NCBI GenBank assembly: GCA_026770025.1
Contig: JAMXDE010000021.1
Location: 434,001-498,000 of the forward strand
Source of the DNA: Craspedostauros australis
Lineage: Eukaryota; Bacillariophyta; Bacillariophyceae; Mastogloiales; Achnanthaceae
DNA length: 64,000 nucleotides
Reading direction: 5' to 3'
Shown here: one piece after another, positions 1-8,691 of the stretch
Numbering within the stretch: position 1 is the stretch's first letter
Layout of the letters: each line of letters starts with the position of its first letter
Position numbers and translations under genes: made by a program
The notes under the pieces: generated by a model
Databases searched by the model: none
The model's input: the letters and a program-made list of their open reading frames with translations, nothing else
Told to the model about the DNA's origin: nothing

Positions 1-1185
1 GATGATTGGCCGATTGGATGGTCCTTCTCGCCCTCTCACGTAGCCATGTCACACACAAAAGGAGCAGTCAAGTTTTGGAGGTCGGCATGTCGTGTCGGCA
101 GCAGCGTTTCGCGGAGCAAGTATTCCCAGGAACGCGAACAGCTGGTCAATACACGTACGATCTAAACCCACCAACAGGGTCGTCATGCACTCGTGTGCAC
201 ACTTGACCGGGGAGATGTTTCCACGAGTAGCTCGAACGATTAGCTCGAGCGAGTAAAGATACGAGCTACGGAACGTTGGAGTGATCCAAAGCAGCACACC
301 TCCTTGGGGATAACATTCTCTGCTTCTGGTCAATGTTGGTCTACGTACCGTACGCATTCATCCATCGCCCCTCTTCTTCTGCTCCTGTTTGTGCTTCGAA
401 GAGACCGATACGCGCAACACAGAGCACTGATGCGAATCGGTCGCAAAGAGAGCAGTGCTCGGAAAGGAAAAGAAAACTGATTAGGTGAGTTGTCAACTCG
501 ATGTTGATGGGACGGAGGAGGCATTTGGAGACTGGCGACAGAGTCTTGCGAATGCCCTGCCGGCGAAAGCTTGGATCACGTCTGCTTTGGACGGAAAGCA
601 GAGAGTTTCACTGGTTTGTGTCGACGAGCCCTTGGGCAGATCGGCCCTGTTCATGCGTGGACGAAGCGATCATCTCGCATTCGCTCTTGTGCGTGCGGGT
701 TCTGCGACATGGTACCACGAAAAGTGATTTGGAGTTTCAACGAACGCAACAGCAGGGGCCTCCGAATCTTTCGCAACTTGTCTTGTGCACGGGCAACGCC
801 AAGTGGCTTCTCTAACCCGTATGACTAGGTCGTACCCCATTGTCGTTGGACAGGACACCTTCTCCTCGTCCTCTCTGTTGGCACACGGTCGTAGTGTCAG
901 CTTTGGTGAGACCACAAGCGAGACCAAGGACGTCCCCACAACTACGAGGAGAGCCCGTGCATACATAGCTCATGGGTATAGTCGTACGTGTGGAAGAAAA
1001 GCGCTCAATGTGCCCATGCTTGCATGGACGAGTTATGGTAATAACGTGCGGATGGGGTAACACAAAGCTCACATCTGTCCGTACCATGAACACGAGTATA
1101 GTACCACTGCGGACTATGAGTGTGAATCCCATTGTCGCACGATCCGCTCTACCTCTTTGCAGCTCGCGCTCCACTCGCTTTCTCG
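1..1185. other. Gene-free leading segment
   Basis: No open frame here shows a recognisable domain, a good start context or a convincing splice partner. The longest frames (about 80-120 codons on both strands) overlap one another and look like chance. The segment ends at the CATCT target site of the copia element. It could hold a UTR or an exon of a gene outside the window, but nothing supports that. Confidence 0.6.
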
Positions 1186-1190
1186 CATCT

Positions 1191-1484
1191 TAACGAAGAG
1201 AAGTGGTCAAGCGGGTCGACCACAAACCGGTAGGGAAGCAGAACAGCAACCGAACGTGTCAAAGATCGAAGGCACGCGCACACCACGCGCACACCACGCG
1301 CACACCACGCACAAACCACGCACAGACCACGCACAGACCAAAGCAGCAGCAAAGCAGCGAAACAGCAGCGAAACGAAGAAAAGGCAAACACAAACGAGAT
1401 CACCCAAAACAAAAACAAAGACTTCGGTCATAATCCGTTCAGACGATCCTTTCACCATCACTTGACACCACTTTCGCTTCAATA
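1191..1484 (+). repeat. 5' LTR of the copia element
   Basis: This 294-bp direct repeat matches 8393-8686 with no difference seen by eye. It starts TAACGAAG and ends CTTCAATA. The termini are an imperfect inverted repeat with TA...TA ends instead of the usual TG...CA. Inside lies a run of roughly 11-bp units built on CACCACGCGCA and CACAGACCACG (about 1272-1342). Promoter and polyadenylation signals are expected here but were not identified. Confidence 0.96.
1271..1342 (+). repeat. Tandem ~11-bp repeat inside the LTR
   Basis: About six degenerate copies of an 11-bp unit (CGCGCACACCA drifting to CGCACAGACCA) occur in the LTR. The same array is at about 8473-8544 in the 3' LTR. Confidence 0.8.
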
Positions 1485-1706
1485 GTTTATCGACCTTTCG
1501 CTCCGTCCTCGTCTCTTCTTGGCTTTCGACCTTCGCGCCCGACGCTCTGCCCGCCGTCTCCGCCCGTGCCCTTTCTCGCCCGCCGCAGGTTTGCACGAGG
1601 GCTCCGTGGGCTGCAGGAGTGCTTGAGGTTTGACGATCGCGCCGTTCGGTTCGTGGCTTTGGTGAACAGGGGGGTTTTGGCTGGTACGTACGAACACGTT
1701 GACACG

Positions 1707-4700
1707 ATGGCTGATGTGACTGGAGGCTCCCTGGCTGGGTTGTCGACCACATCCTTCCGGATGCCTCCAGAGCCACCACCAGAGACCACCACTGTCATCG
1801 ACTACCTTGTTGACGACCTGGGGTTCTCCAAAGCCTTTGTGTACCTTTTCCCCCTCTTCAGCCCACGAGCAGCCAACAGAGGCCTTGCAAAAGCCAACAT
1901 CGTCAGACGCCTTGCATACTTTGGGTCACAGCCACTTGCAGCGAACCTTAACAACATGCGTCACCCCGTGAACCCGCAACCCATGGTTGCTGATGTTCAG
2001 CGCATGTATGCTTTCCACGCGTACTGCTCCAAGAAGGGAGTGTTTACACCAGGGACTGATGACATAAGCAGTGTCCAACTTGACATGATTGATCCGGATG
2101 AATTCGATGAAGCAGCACAAGATTTCATGTTCCCTCCGGACGTCGGCCACATAGAGGTGTTTCGGACTGTTGCTACTAGCAACCTTGCTCTCAACAAAGC
2201 ATGCTACAAGCATCCTGTACACTCCCCAACTGAGTGGGCTGCATCAGTCGACAACCCAACCGTCAACACACCACCGGCAAGCACGCAACATGCAGGAACA
2301 CCTGTTGCAACCCTCAGCGTGCCTCCAACACAAGGAACAAGCCCACCACCGCGCACAGCAACAACGACCTTTGCCGCAACAGACAACGCTGGTAGTATGG
2401 ATGACTCCACCTCCACCTCGTCGGCCCGGGCTTCCCGACCTGCATCCACAGTTGCCAAGATCAAGCGTCCCACCAGCCTACCAAGCCGCTACAAGCTCAC
2501 CGACGAGATGCAGTTCACCAAGTTCAAGAACGCCTTCACTGGCTTCCTTATGCCCTATGGAATGGGATACCTGCTCAACCCCGTCTTTGCCAAGCTGCAC
2601 AGCAAACACGGTCGCAAGGTACTTGACCACTACCTGGATGACTTCTATGAAGGCCCCCTGCCCATCGATGCTGTCCAGTTGAAGTCCGACATGGGACTCC
2701 TGGCTCGTTTCCTTGATGACGCTGTTGGGGAATCCAGTATTGGATATCTTCTTCGTGGATCGAATGACCGGAACGGTGTGCGCATCTGGCAGGAGATGCT
2801 GGAGGCTTGCGACAACCGTCACAACCGCAAGATGCGATCCACCGCACTGGTCGACCGCACACGACGCCAGCTTCGCCCCACTGACGACCTGGTACAGTAC
2901 ATTGATGACTTCAGGGACAACATCTTGGCCTACAACGACGAGGTTGCCCGAGACCGTGACAAGTTTGACGATGTGGCCATGTGCGAGGAGCTCAGTCGGG
3001 CAATCATCGCATCCCAGAACCAGGAGTACGTTGGCTGGATGAATTTGGTCCGCACCAACGACCGGACATTCTCATTCCAGGCATTCTGTACGAACATCCA
3101 GGCCCTGGCACGTGAACAACGTACGGTTCAGCAGTCCCTGCACCGACGAAAAGCACGCCCACGTGATCGTGCCATCCAGTCTGTCATCACACAGCATCAA
3201 GTCTACCAGGACACGGAACCTCCCACCGCCATCAACGACAGCATTGTCTTCCTCGCGCAGAAACTGGCATGCGACGATGCCCATGCTGAGGCACTCGTTT
3301 ATGCAGCCCAGCCTCACCTCACACGGCTGTCGGACGACCCTGACTACATTGATGGCGACACGTTCCAAAGTCTCCCTGCCTCTGTTCGACGTGCAATCAG
3401 GCATCTGCGCTCACGAATTCGTGGCATGTCTGGCCGTCTTCCAGACCGCCGTGGTACCACCATGCGGCAAGGGACACAGGGTCAAGGGGGGGTTCCTGCA
3501 CTACCACCCACTACCGCCAGACAACAAACAGGGGCGCCCGCCAATCCCAGTGCCATGCCAATGCAGTACAATGTCAACCAGACCACCGAGCAAGACGGAT
3601 ACAACCAGGTTGGTGATGTACAGTCCTATGCCATTGAATCGTCCTCCAGTGATCACACCGACGAGACATATGATGTGTATGACACACATGACACAGATGA
3701 ACGGTTCTTTACTGGCATGGTACAGACTCACTACAGCCCCATCATGCTCATGCCAGTGACTGCACGACCACAAGATCCCCTGGCTACATCCACCAATGTA
3801 CACATCCAGGCCAACGCTACAAACGTTGAAGAGCCAGCATACGCCATCTGTGACAGTGGTGCACAATGTTCCATTCTTGGCAGCCTTGGGGATGCATGGC
3901 AGGTGGAGATTGTACACCCACATCGATTCATCAACATCATTGGAGCCATCCCGTCATCGATGCGTAAGAATGGACTCCGCGTTGTGTCTGCTGTCACCAA
4001 GGCAACAACATCAAATGGGAAGAACATCATCCTCCGAGCACACGAGTGTGCACTGAATCCCCTGAGTCGGGTGACACTCTTGTCGGAGTTTCAGCTGAGG
4101 GAAGCCGGATGTGTGGTCGATTCGGTTGCAAAGGAACACTACAAGTCCATGCAACCTCGCCAACATGGGACACAGTTGTTCCATCCATCTGACGATGTGT
4201 GCATTGACCTTGTTCTCCACAATGCACTCATGACTTTCCAACTGTCATCTCCAACAGATGAAGACATTTCAACATTGCCATCATACACTATCACCAGAGA
4301 TACACCATGGAAACCACGTCAACACACAGCACAACCGGACATTCACCAACCGTTTTCCGCATGCAACTCCATGACGAAATCCTGTCCCCACAAAGACCCT
4401 CCTGCCGACAACATTGTCCGTGACGGGTACACTCCCATCATGTCAGTGGATCACATCGACCTGCCGGACCATCCCAGACACATCAACATGAATGAGTTTG
4501 TTCCCACACATGATGACGTCGTGGTGATCGACAATGATATCCCTGTCACCCAACAGGATTTCTCTGTCCTCAAAGCATTGACCACTGTACCTGGGAAACT
4601 CTGGATGCAACAGTCTCCTCTGGTGGAACCAGACGATACCACTGTGCCCGTTGCCAACACACGCAAGACATTGACTGACGATGTGTCTGCCTACGATGAC

Positions 4701-7700
4701 CTGTCTGATGCCCTGCGGCACCAACACCGTCAACGGCTGAACCAGACTGCTCCGGATGCTCAGAACATCCATGATGTGGGATTCCGAACCAAGGCAAAGC
4801 ATGTGATCGATGACCCGGCCAAGTTACAGCCCTATCTGGGATGGCGCAACATACGGATTATCCAAGAGACAGTCAAACGAACAACACAAAACTGCAAGGC
4901 TGTTATCCGTTGGCCGATGATTCGACACCTTCGCTCACGCTTTGCTTGGATGCGACGCCCTCGTCTCCGTGAGGTGGTGGCCACTGACACCTTCTTTTCC
5001 AACGTCCCCTCCTATGGTGAAAACTACACGTGTGTCCAGGTTTTCTTTGGCACTTCTTCTCATGTCATAAATGTCATTGGCCTACGGTCCAAACAACAGG
5101 CCCACGATGCCATCAACTACTTCATTCGTGATGAAGGTGCACCCTGGGCGTTTCGGATGGACAACGCTGGCGAACAAACTGGGGAGAAGGTTGACGCCAT
5201 CCTCCGTGAACTGCATATCGGCGTGGAGCTATCCGAGCCAGACTATCAGAATCAGAATCCCGCTGAACTCCGTGCCGTCAAGTGGCTGAAGACGAACGTG
5301 CACGCCATCCTTGACCGTTCAGGGGCACCGCCACGTGCTTGGTTTCATGCAGCCAAGTATGCAGCGGATGTACACAACATCACCTCCGACCAATCACTCC
5401 GGTACAACATCCCCCTCACCATCCGTCATGGGGAAACTGTTGACATCTCACCCTTCCTTTGCTTTCGTTTCTTTGAGAAAGTTTACTATCACGATCCCAC
5501 TGGCGCCTTCCCTGACCCCAAAGAGCGGACTGGATATTGGCTGGGTGTGGCTCCATCATGCGGGGATGCTCTGACGTACTTCGTACTCACGGATCACTCT
5601 CAACGTGTGCTTGTGCGGAGCGTCGTACGCCCCTTTCGCACCAATGCAACCAACCACCGCCTTTCCTTTCATCCCGAGCTCGATCCTGGTCGACACCACT
5701 CACCACCGCCATTGCCGCTCGTTCTTGGCGCACAACGCATGCCTACCAGCCGTCGCCTTCTCCAATACCGCAAGCCTGCCCGTGTTCCTCAAGACCGGCC
5801 TCCTCCTTCCCGTCTGCCCCTTGGTGAGCCTCGTTCCGGTCCAGTCCTTCCGCAGTCTTCCCCGGCTTCGACCTCGCGGCCATCACCGGCGAAAGGGGGG
5901 GTTCCTGCTTTTCCTTCGACTCTTTCTGTTCCACGCAGACCCAACGCAGCACGCTCTCCTCGGGGAACTCAACGACGAACATCCCAACGCATCCAGAATC
6001 GTGGAGACCCAACACCATGGAAGACCAGAATGACCCGGACGCAGGTCAAAGCGATTACACTGGCGGCAACACAGTACGACCAGCCTGTACAAATTGGGCC
6101 AGACACCTTCCTTGGCGTGTCACAGAAGCAAGGGGCAGGCATTCGTCATGGCAATCGCTTCTACCCCGTTGACACAACACCTTCACATGCCACGATGCTC
6201 CGTGATGCACAACCTCGTCGCATCCGTGCTGGACTGAACGACACCGAAATGGCCCAACTAAACCTTGTGACAGCCCTCGATGCCATCGCCGCAACAACGA
6301 GCGACACCGGTGACACAAGCATGAACAACACAATCCAGTCAGTTGTGACGCATCGACATCCTGACATGGTACGTGTGAAGTGGCGCGACAACAGCCAGTC
6401 ATGGCATCATGTGGATGAAGTCCGACTCCAGGACCCATATGCACTTGTCCAATACGCACTGTCATGGGGACTGGAGCATACCACACCTTTCCAGTGGATC
6501 CCACGATTCCAAATGGACACAGTCTTGGTACAAGCAGCCAGCAAACCATCCGCAAAACCCAAGAATCGATACAAATTTGGTGTGCTTGTTCCCAACAATG
6601 TCCGACACGCCCTCTACCTTGATCGAATGAATGGCGACCATCAATGGAAGGAAGCAATTGACAAGGAGCTTTGCCAAATCAATGAATACAAGACATTCCG
6701 CTTACCCCGCGAGGACGATGACTTGACGACGTACCAGCACATCCCGTACCACATCATTTTTGACGTCAAGTTTGACCTACGGCGCAAGGCCCGCCTTGTT
6801 GCGAACGGCAACATGTCAGACCCTACCATCGAGGATGTCTACTCAGGGGTTGTTGCCTTCGAAACCATGCGGATTGCATTCGTCATTGCAGCCATGAACA
6901 ATCTTCAGGTATGTGCTGGTGATGTGGGAAACGCCTTCTTGTATGCACAGACAAAGGAGCGCTGCTATGTCACTGCTGGCCCAGAATTCGGGAACCTTGC
7001 TGGACGACCCCTCATCATTCACAAGGGTCTGTATGGTCTGCGAACGTCAAGTGCACGTTTTCATGAACATTTGGCGCAGTCTTTCCGCGACCTCGGATTC
7101 CGCCCCACCCAGTACGACACCGACCTTTGGATCCGACCCAAAGACGATCACTACGAAATGATTGCGTCGTATGTGGATGACGTGTTGGTGTTCAGCAAAG
7201 AGCCCATGGAGATCATGAATGTACTCAAGTCCAAGTATGTCATGAAGGGGGTTGGCACTCCCATGTACTATCTGGGTGGTGATATCGAACAGCTTGACGA
7301 GCCATGGCAGAAGGAAGGGATTTTCACCGCATTATCCGCTCGCACCTACATTGGGAGCGCATGTGAGAAGATTGAAGCATTGCTTCAACGATCACTTCCA
7401 ACGCACCAAACACCGATGGCAGAGCAATACCATGCAGAGTTGGATGACACCGACATGCTGGACAAAGGGGCGGCAAGCAAGTTCCGAACCATGGTCGGGT
7501 GTGCCAACTGGATCATCACATTGGGTCGGTATGACGTCCAGTTTGCGACCATGTCCCTCTCTCGGTTCTCGATGGCCCCACGTCAAGGCCACCTCAAGGC
7601 CATGATCCGTGTGTTCGGCTACCTGAAATCACACCGAAATGGACGACTACTCTGCGATCCCACACCACCAGATCACCCCATGCAACCACAAACGGATGAT

Positions 7701-8435
7701 GAGAAATGGATGGAGTACTACCCACAAGCAGAAGAAGCAACACCACACAACATGCCACCACCCAAAGGGAAACCTGCATACATCACAGTATACGTCGATG
7801 CTGACCATGCACATGATGTTGTAACCCGACGTTCTGTCACTGGCATCGTCGCCAAAATCAATGGGATGGTTGTCCGTTCCTTCAGCAAGCGACAAAACAC
7901 AGTCGAGTCATCAACATATGGTGCTGAACTCGTTGCAGCAAGAATCGCGGTTGACATGATCATGGAACTCAGGACGGCACTGCGCGTACTGGGCGTTCCC
8001 ATCCCTGAACCTGCGATCCTACTTGGTGACAACAAGTCTGTGGTGTTGAATACGACAGTCCCGTCAAGCGTCCTCAAGAAGAAGCATTGTGGCATCGCTT
8101 ACCACCGTGTCAGGGAAGCCATCGCAGCAGGAGCCGTGCGATTCCTTCACATCACGTCACACGACAATGAAGCTGATCTACTCACAAAACCAGTATCGAA
8201 AGCTGTCTTCCATCGCCTCATCCGGATGTCCATATTCCGAGCACCTGCACACCTGAAGAAAGCCAAGGAGACGACGAAGATTCCACCAGCTGAGCCAACC
8301 GCAAGTACATCACATGACAACATGGTCCATGCATTCGTACATGTATATCAGGCTACGCACGTGTACACTCCCCGTCATACCCTGAAGGGGCGTAACGAAG
8401 AGAAGTGGTCAAGCGGGTCGACCACAAACCGGTAG
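1707..8435 (+). CDS. Copia gag-pol polyprotein (gag, protease, integrase, RT, RNase H)
   Basis: Single 2,242-residue frame. The ATG at 1707 is chosen because the frame upstream opens only with non-ATG codons. The gag-like region is about residues 240-600, with no CCHC zinc knuckle. The aspartic protease has DSGAQ with D716. The integrase catalytic core has D1094 (DTFF), D1152 (MDNAGEQ) and E1187 (QNPAE), but the usual upstream HHCC zinc finger is not recognisable. A short chromo-like segment (VRVKWRDNSQSW) lies at about 1544-1585. The reverse transcriptase runs from about 1649 with YVDD at 1822-1825. RNase H has D2031, E2074 and D2108. Gag and pol are fused with no frameshift or internal stop, so any gag excess must come from processing or another mechanism. 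The last 14 codons and the stop lie inside the 3' LTR. Confidence 0.95.
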   Translation: MADVTGGSLAGLSTTSFRMPPEPPPETTTVIDYLVDDLGFSKAFVYLFPLFSPRAANRGLAKANIVRRLAYFGSQPLAANLNNMRHPVNPQPMVADVQRMYAFHAYCSKKGVFTPGTDDISSVQLDMIDPDEFDEAAQDFMFPPDVGHIEVFRTVATSNLALNKACYKHPVHSPTEWAASVDNPTVNTPPASTQHAGTPVATLSVPPTQGTSPPPRTATTTFAATDNAGSMDDSTSTSSARASRPASTVAKIKRPTSLPSRYKLTDEMQFTKFKNAFTGFLMPYGMGYLLNPVFAKLHSKHGRKVLDHYLDDFYEGPLPIDAVQLKSDMGLLARFLDDAVGESSIGYLLRGSNDRNGVRIWQEMLEACDNRHNRKMRSTALVDRTRRQLRPTDDLVQYIDDFRDNILAYNDEVARDRDKFDDVAMCEELSRAIIASQNQEYVGWMNLVRTNDRTFSFQAFCTNIQALAREQRTVQQSLHRRKARPRDRAIQSVITQHQVYQDTEPPTAINDSIVFLAQKLACDDAHAEALVYAAQPHLTRLSDDPDYIDGDTFQSLPASVRRAIRHLRSRIRGMSGRLPDRRGTTMRQGTQGQGGVPALPPTTARQQTGAPANPSAMPMQYNVNQTTEQDGYNQVGDVQSYAIESSSSDHTDETYDVYDTHDTDERFFTGMVQTHYSPIMLMPVTARPQDPLATSTNVHIQANATNVEEPAYAICDSGAQCSILGSLGDAWQVEIVHPHRFINIIGAIPSSMRKNGLRVVSAVTKATTSNGKNIILRAHECALNPLSRVTLLSEFQLREAGCVVDSVAKEHYKSMQPRQHGTQLFHPSDDVCIDLVLHNALMTFQLSSPTDEDISTLPSYTITRDTPWKPRQHTAQPDIHQPFSACNSMTKSCPHKDPPADNIVRDGYTPIMSVDHIDLPDHPRHINMNEFVPTHDDVVVIDNDIPVTQQDFSVLKALTTVPGKLWMQQSPLVEPDDTTVPVANTRKTLTDDVSAYDDLSDALRHQHRQRLNQTAPDAQNIHDVGFRTKAKHVIDDPAKLQPYLGWRNIRIIQETVKRTTQNCKAVIRWPMIRHLRSRFAWMRRPRLREVVATDTFFSNVPSYGENYTCVQVFFGTSSHVINVIGLRSKQQAHDAINYFIRDEGAPWAFRMDNAGEQTGEKVDAILRELHIGVELSEPDYQNQNPAELRAVKWLKTNVHAILDRSGAPPRAWFHAAKYAADVHNITSDQSLRYNIPLTIRHGETVDISPFLCFRFFEKVYYHDPTGAFPDPKERTGYWLGVAPSCGDALTYFVLTDHSQRVLVRSVVRPFRTNATNHRLSFHPELDPGRHHSPPPLPLVLGAQRMPTSRRLLQYRKPARVPQDRPPPSRLPLGEPRSGPVLPQSSPASTSRPSPAKGGVPAFPSTLSVPRRPNAARSPRGTQRRTSQRIQNRGDPTPWKTRMTRTQVKAITLAATQYDQPVQIGPDTFLGVSQKQGAGIRHGNRFYPVDTTPSHATMLRDAQPRRIRAGLNDTEMAQLNLVTALDAIAATTSDTGDTSMNNTIQSVVTHRHPDMVRVKWRDNSQSWHHVDEVRLQDPYALVQYALSWGLEHTTPFQWIPRFQMDTVLVQAASKPSAKPKNRYKFGVLVPNNVRHALYLDRMNGDHQWKEAIDKELCQINEYKTFRLPREDDDLTTYQHIPYHIIFDVKFDLRRKARLVANGNMSDPTIEDVYSGVVAFETMRIAFVIAAMNNLQVCAGDVGNAFLYAQTKERCYVTAGPEFGNLAGRPLIIHKGLYGLRTSSARFHEHLAQSFRDLGFRPTQYDTDLWIRPKDDHYEMIASYVDDVLVFSKEPMEIMNVLKSKYVMKGVGTPMYYLGGDIEQLDEPWQKEGIFTALSARTYIGSACEKIEALLQRSLPTHQTPMAEQYHAELDDTDMLDKGAASKFRTMVGCANWIITLGRYDVQFATMSLSRFSMAPRQGHLKAMIRVFGYLKSHRNGRLLCDPTPPDHPMQPQTDDEKWMEYYPQAEEATPHNMPPPKGKPAYITVYVDADHAHDVVTRRSVTGIVAKINGMVVRSFSKRQNTVESSTYGAELVAARIAVDMIMELRTALRVLGVPIPEPAILLGDNKSVVLNTTVPSSVLKKKHCGIAYHRVREAIAAGAVRFLHITSHDNEADLLTKPVSKAVFHRLIRMSIFRAPAHLKKAKETTKIPPAEPTASTSHDNMVHAFVHVYQATHVYTPRHTLKGRNEEKWSSGSTTNR
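8384..8390 (+). other. Polypurine tract (plus-strand primer)
   Basis: GAAGGGG lies two bases upstream of the 3' LTR start at 8393, where copia elements carry the RNase H-resistant primer for plus-strand DNA. It overlaps the coding frame. Confidence 0.6.
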
Positions 8436-8686
8436 GGAAGCAGAACAGCAACCGAACGTGTCAAAGATCGAAGGCACGCGCACACCACGCGCACACCACG
8501 CGCACACCACGCACAAACCACGCACAGACCACGCACAGACCAAAGCAGCAGCAAAGCAGCGAAACAGCAGCGAAACGAAGAAAAGGCAAACACAAACGAG
8601 ATCACCCAAAACAAAAACAAAGACTTCGGTCATAATCCGTTCAGACGATCCTTTCACCATCACTTGACACCACTTTCGCTTCAATA
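8393..8686 (+). repeat. 3' LTR of the copia element
   Basis: Identical by eye to 1191-1484, including the internal tandem array. It is followed directly by the CATCT target duplication at 8687-8691. The gag-pol stop codon (8433-8435) falls in its first 45 bases. Confidence 0.96.
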
Positions 8687-8691
8687 CATCT

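Larger units (their letters stand above)
1186..8691 (+). mobile_element. Intact Ty1/copia LTR retrotransposon (CoDi-like), with target duplication
   Basis: The element proper is 1191-8686 (7,496 bp) and is flanked by the 5-bp direct repeat CATCT (1186-1190 and 8687-8691), the target site duplication. Two 294-bp LTRs that look identical base for base enclose one uninterrupted gag-pol frame. A short purine run GAAGGGG (8384-8390) sits two bases before the 3' LTR and is the likely polypurine tract. The domain order protease, integrase, reverse transcriptase, RNase H places it in the copia superfamily. Identical LTRs, an intact frame and a perfect target duplication together imply recent insertion. 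The integrase and reverse transcriptase resemble diatom CoDi elements; the exact lineage is not resolved. No primer-binding site could be matched to a specific tRNA just after 1484. Confidence 0.96.

Noticed and set aside
1566..1706. 47 extra codons before the gag-pol ATG
   Set aside because: The frame there starts at GTG, has no similarity and lies in the leader between LTR and gag; ATG 1707 is the first in-frame ATG.
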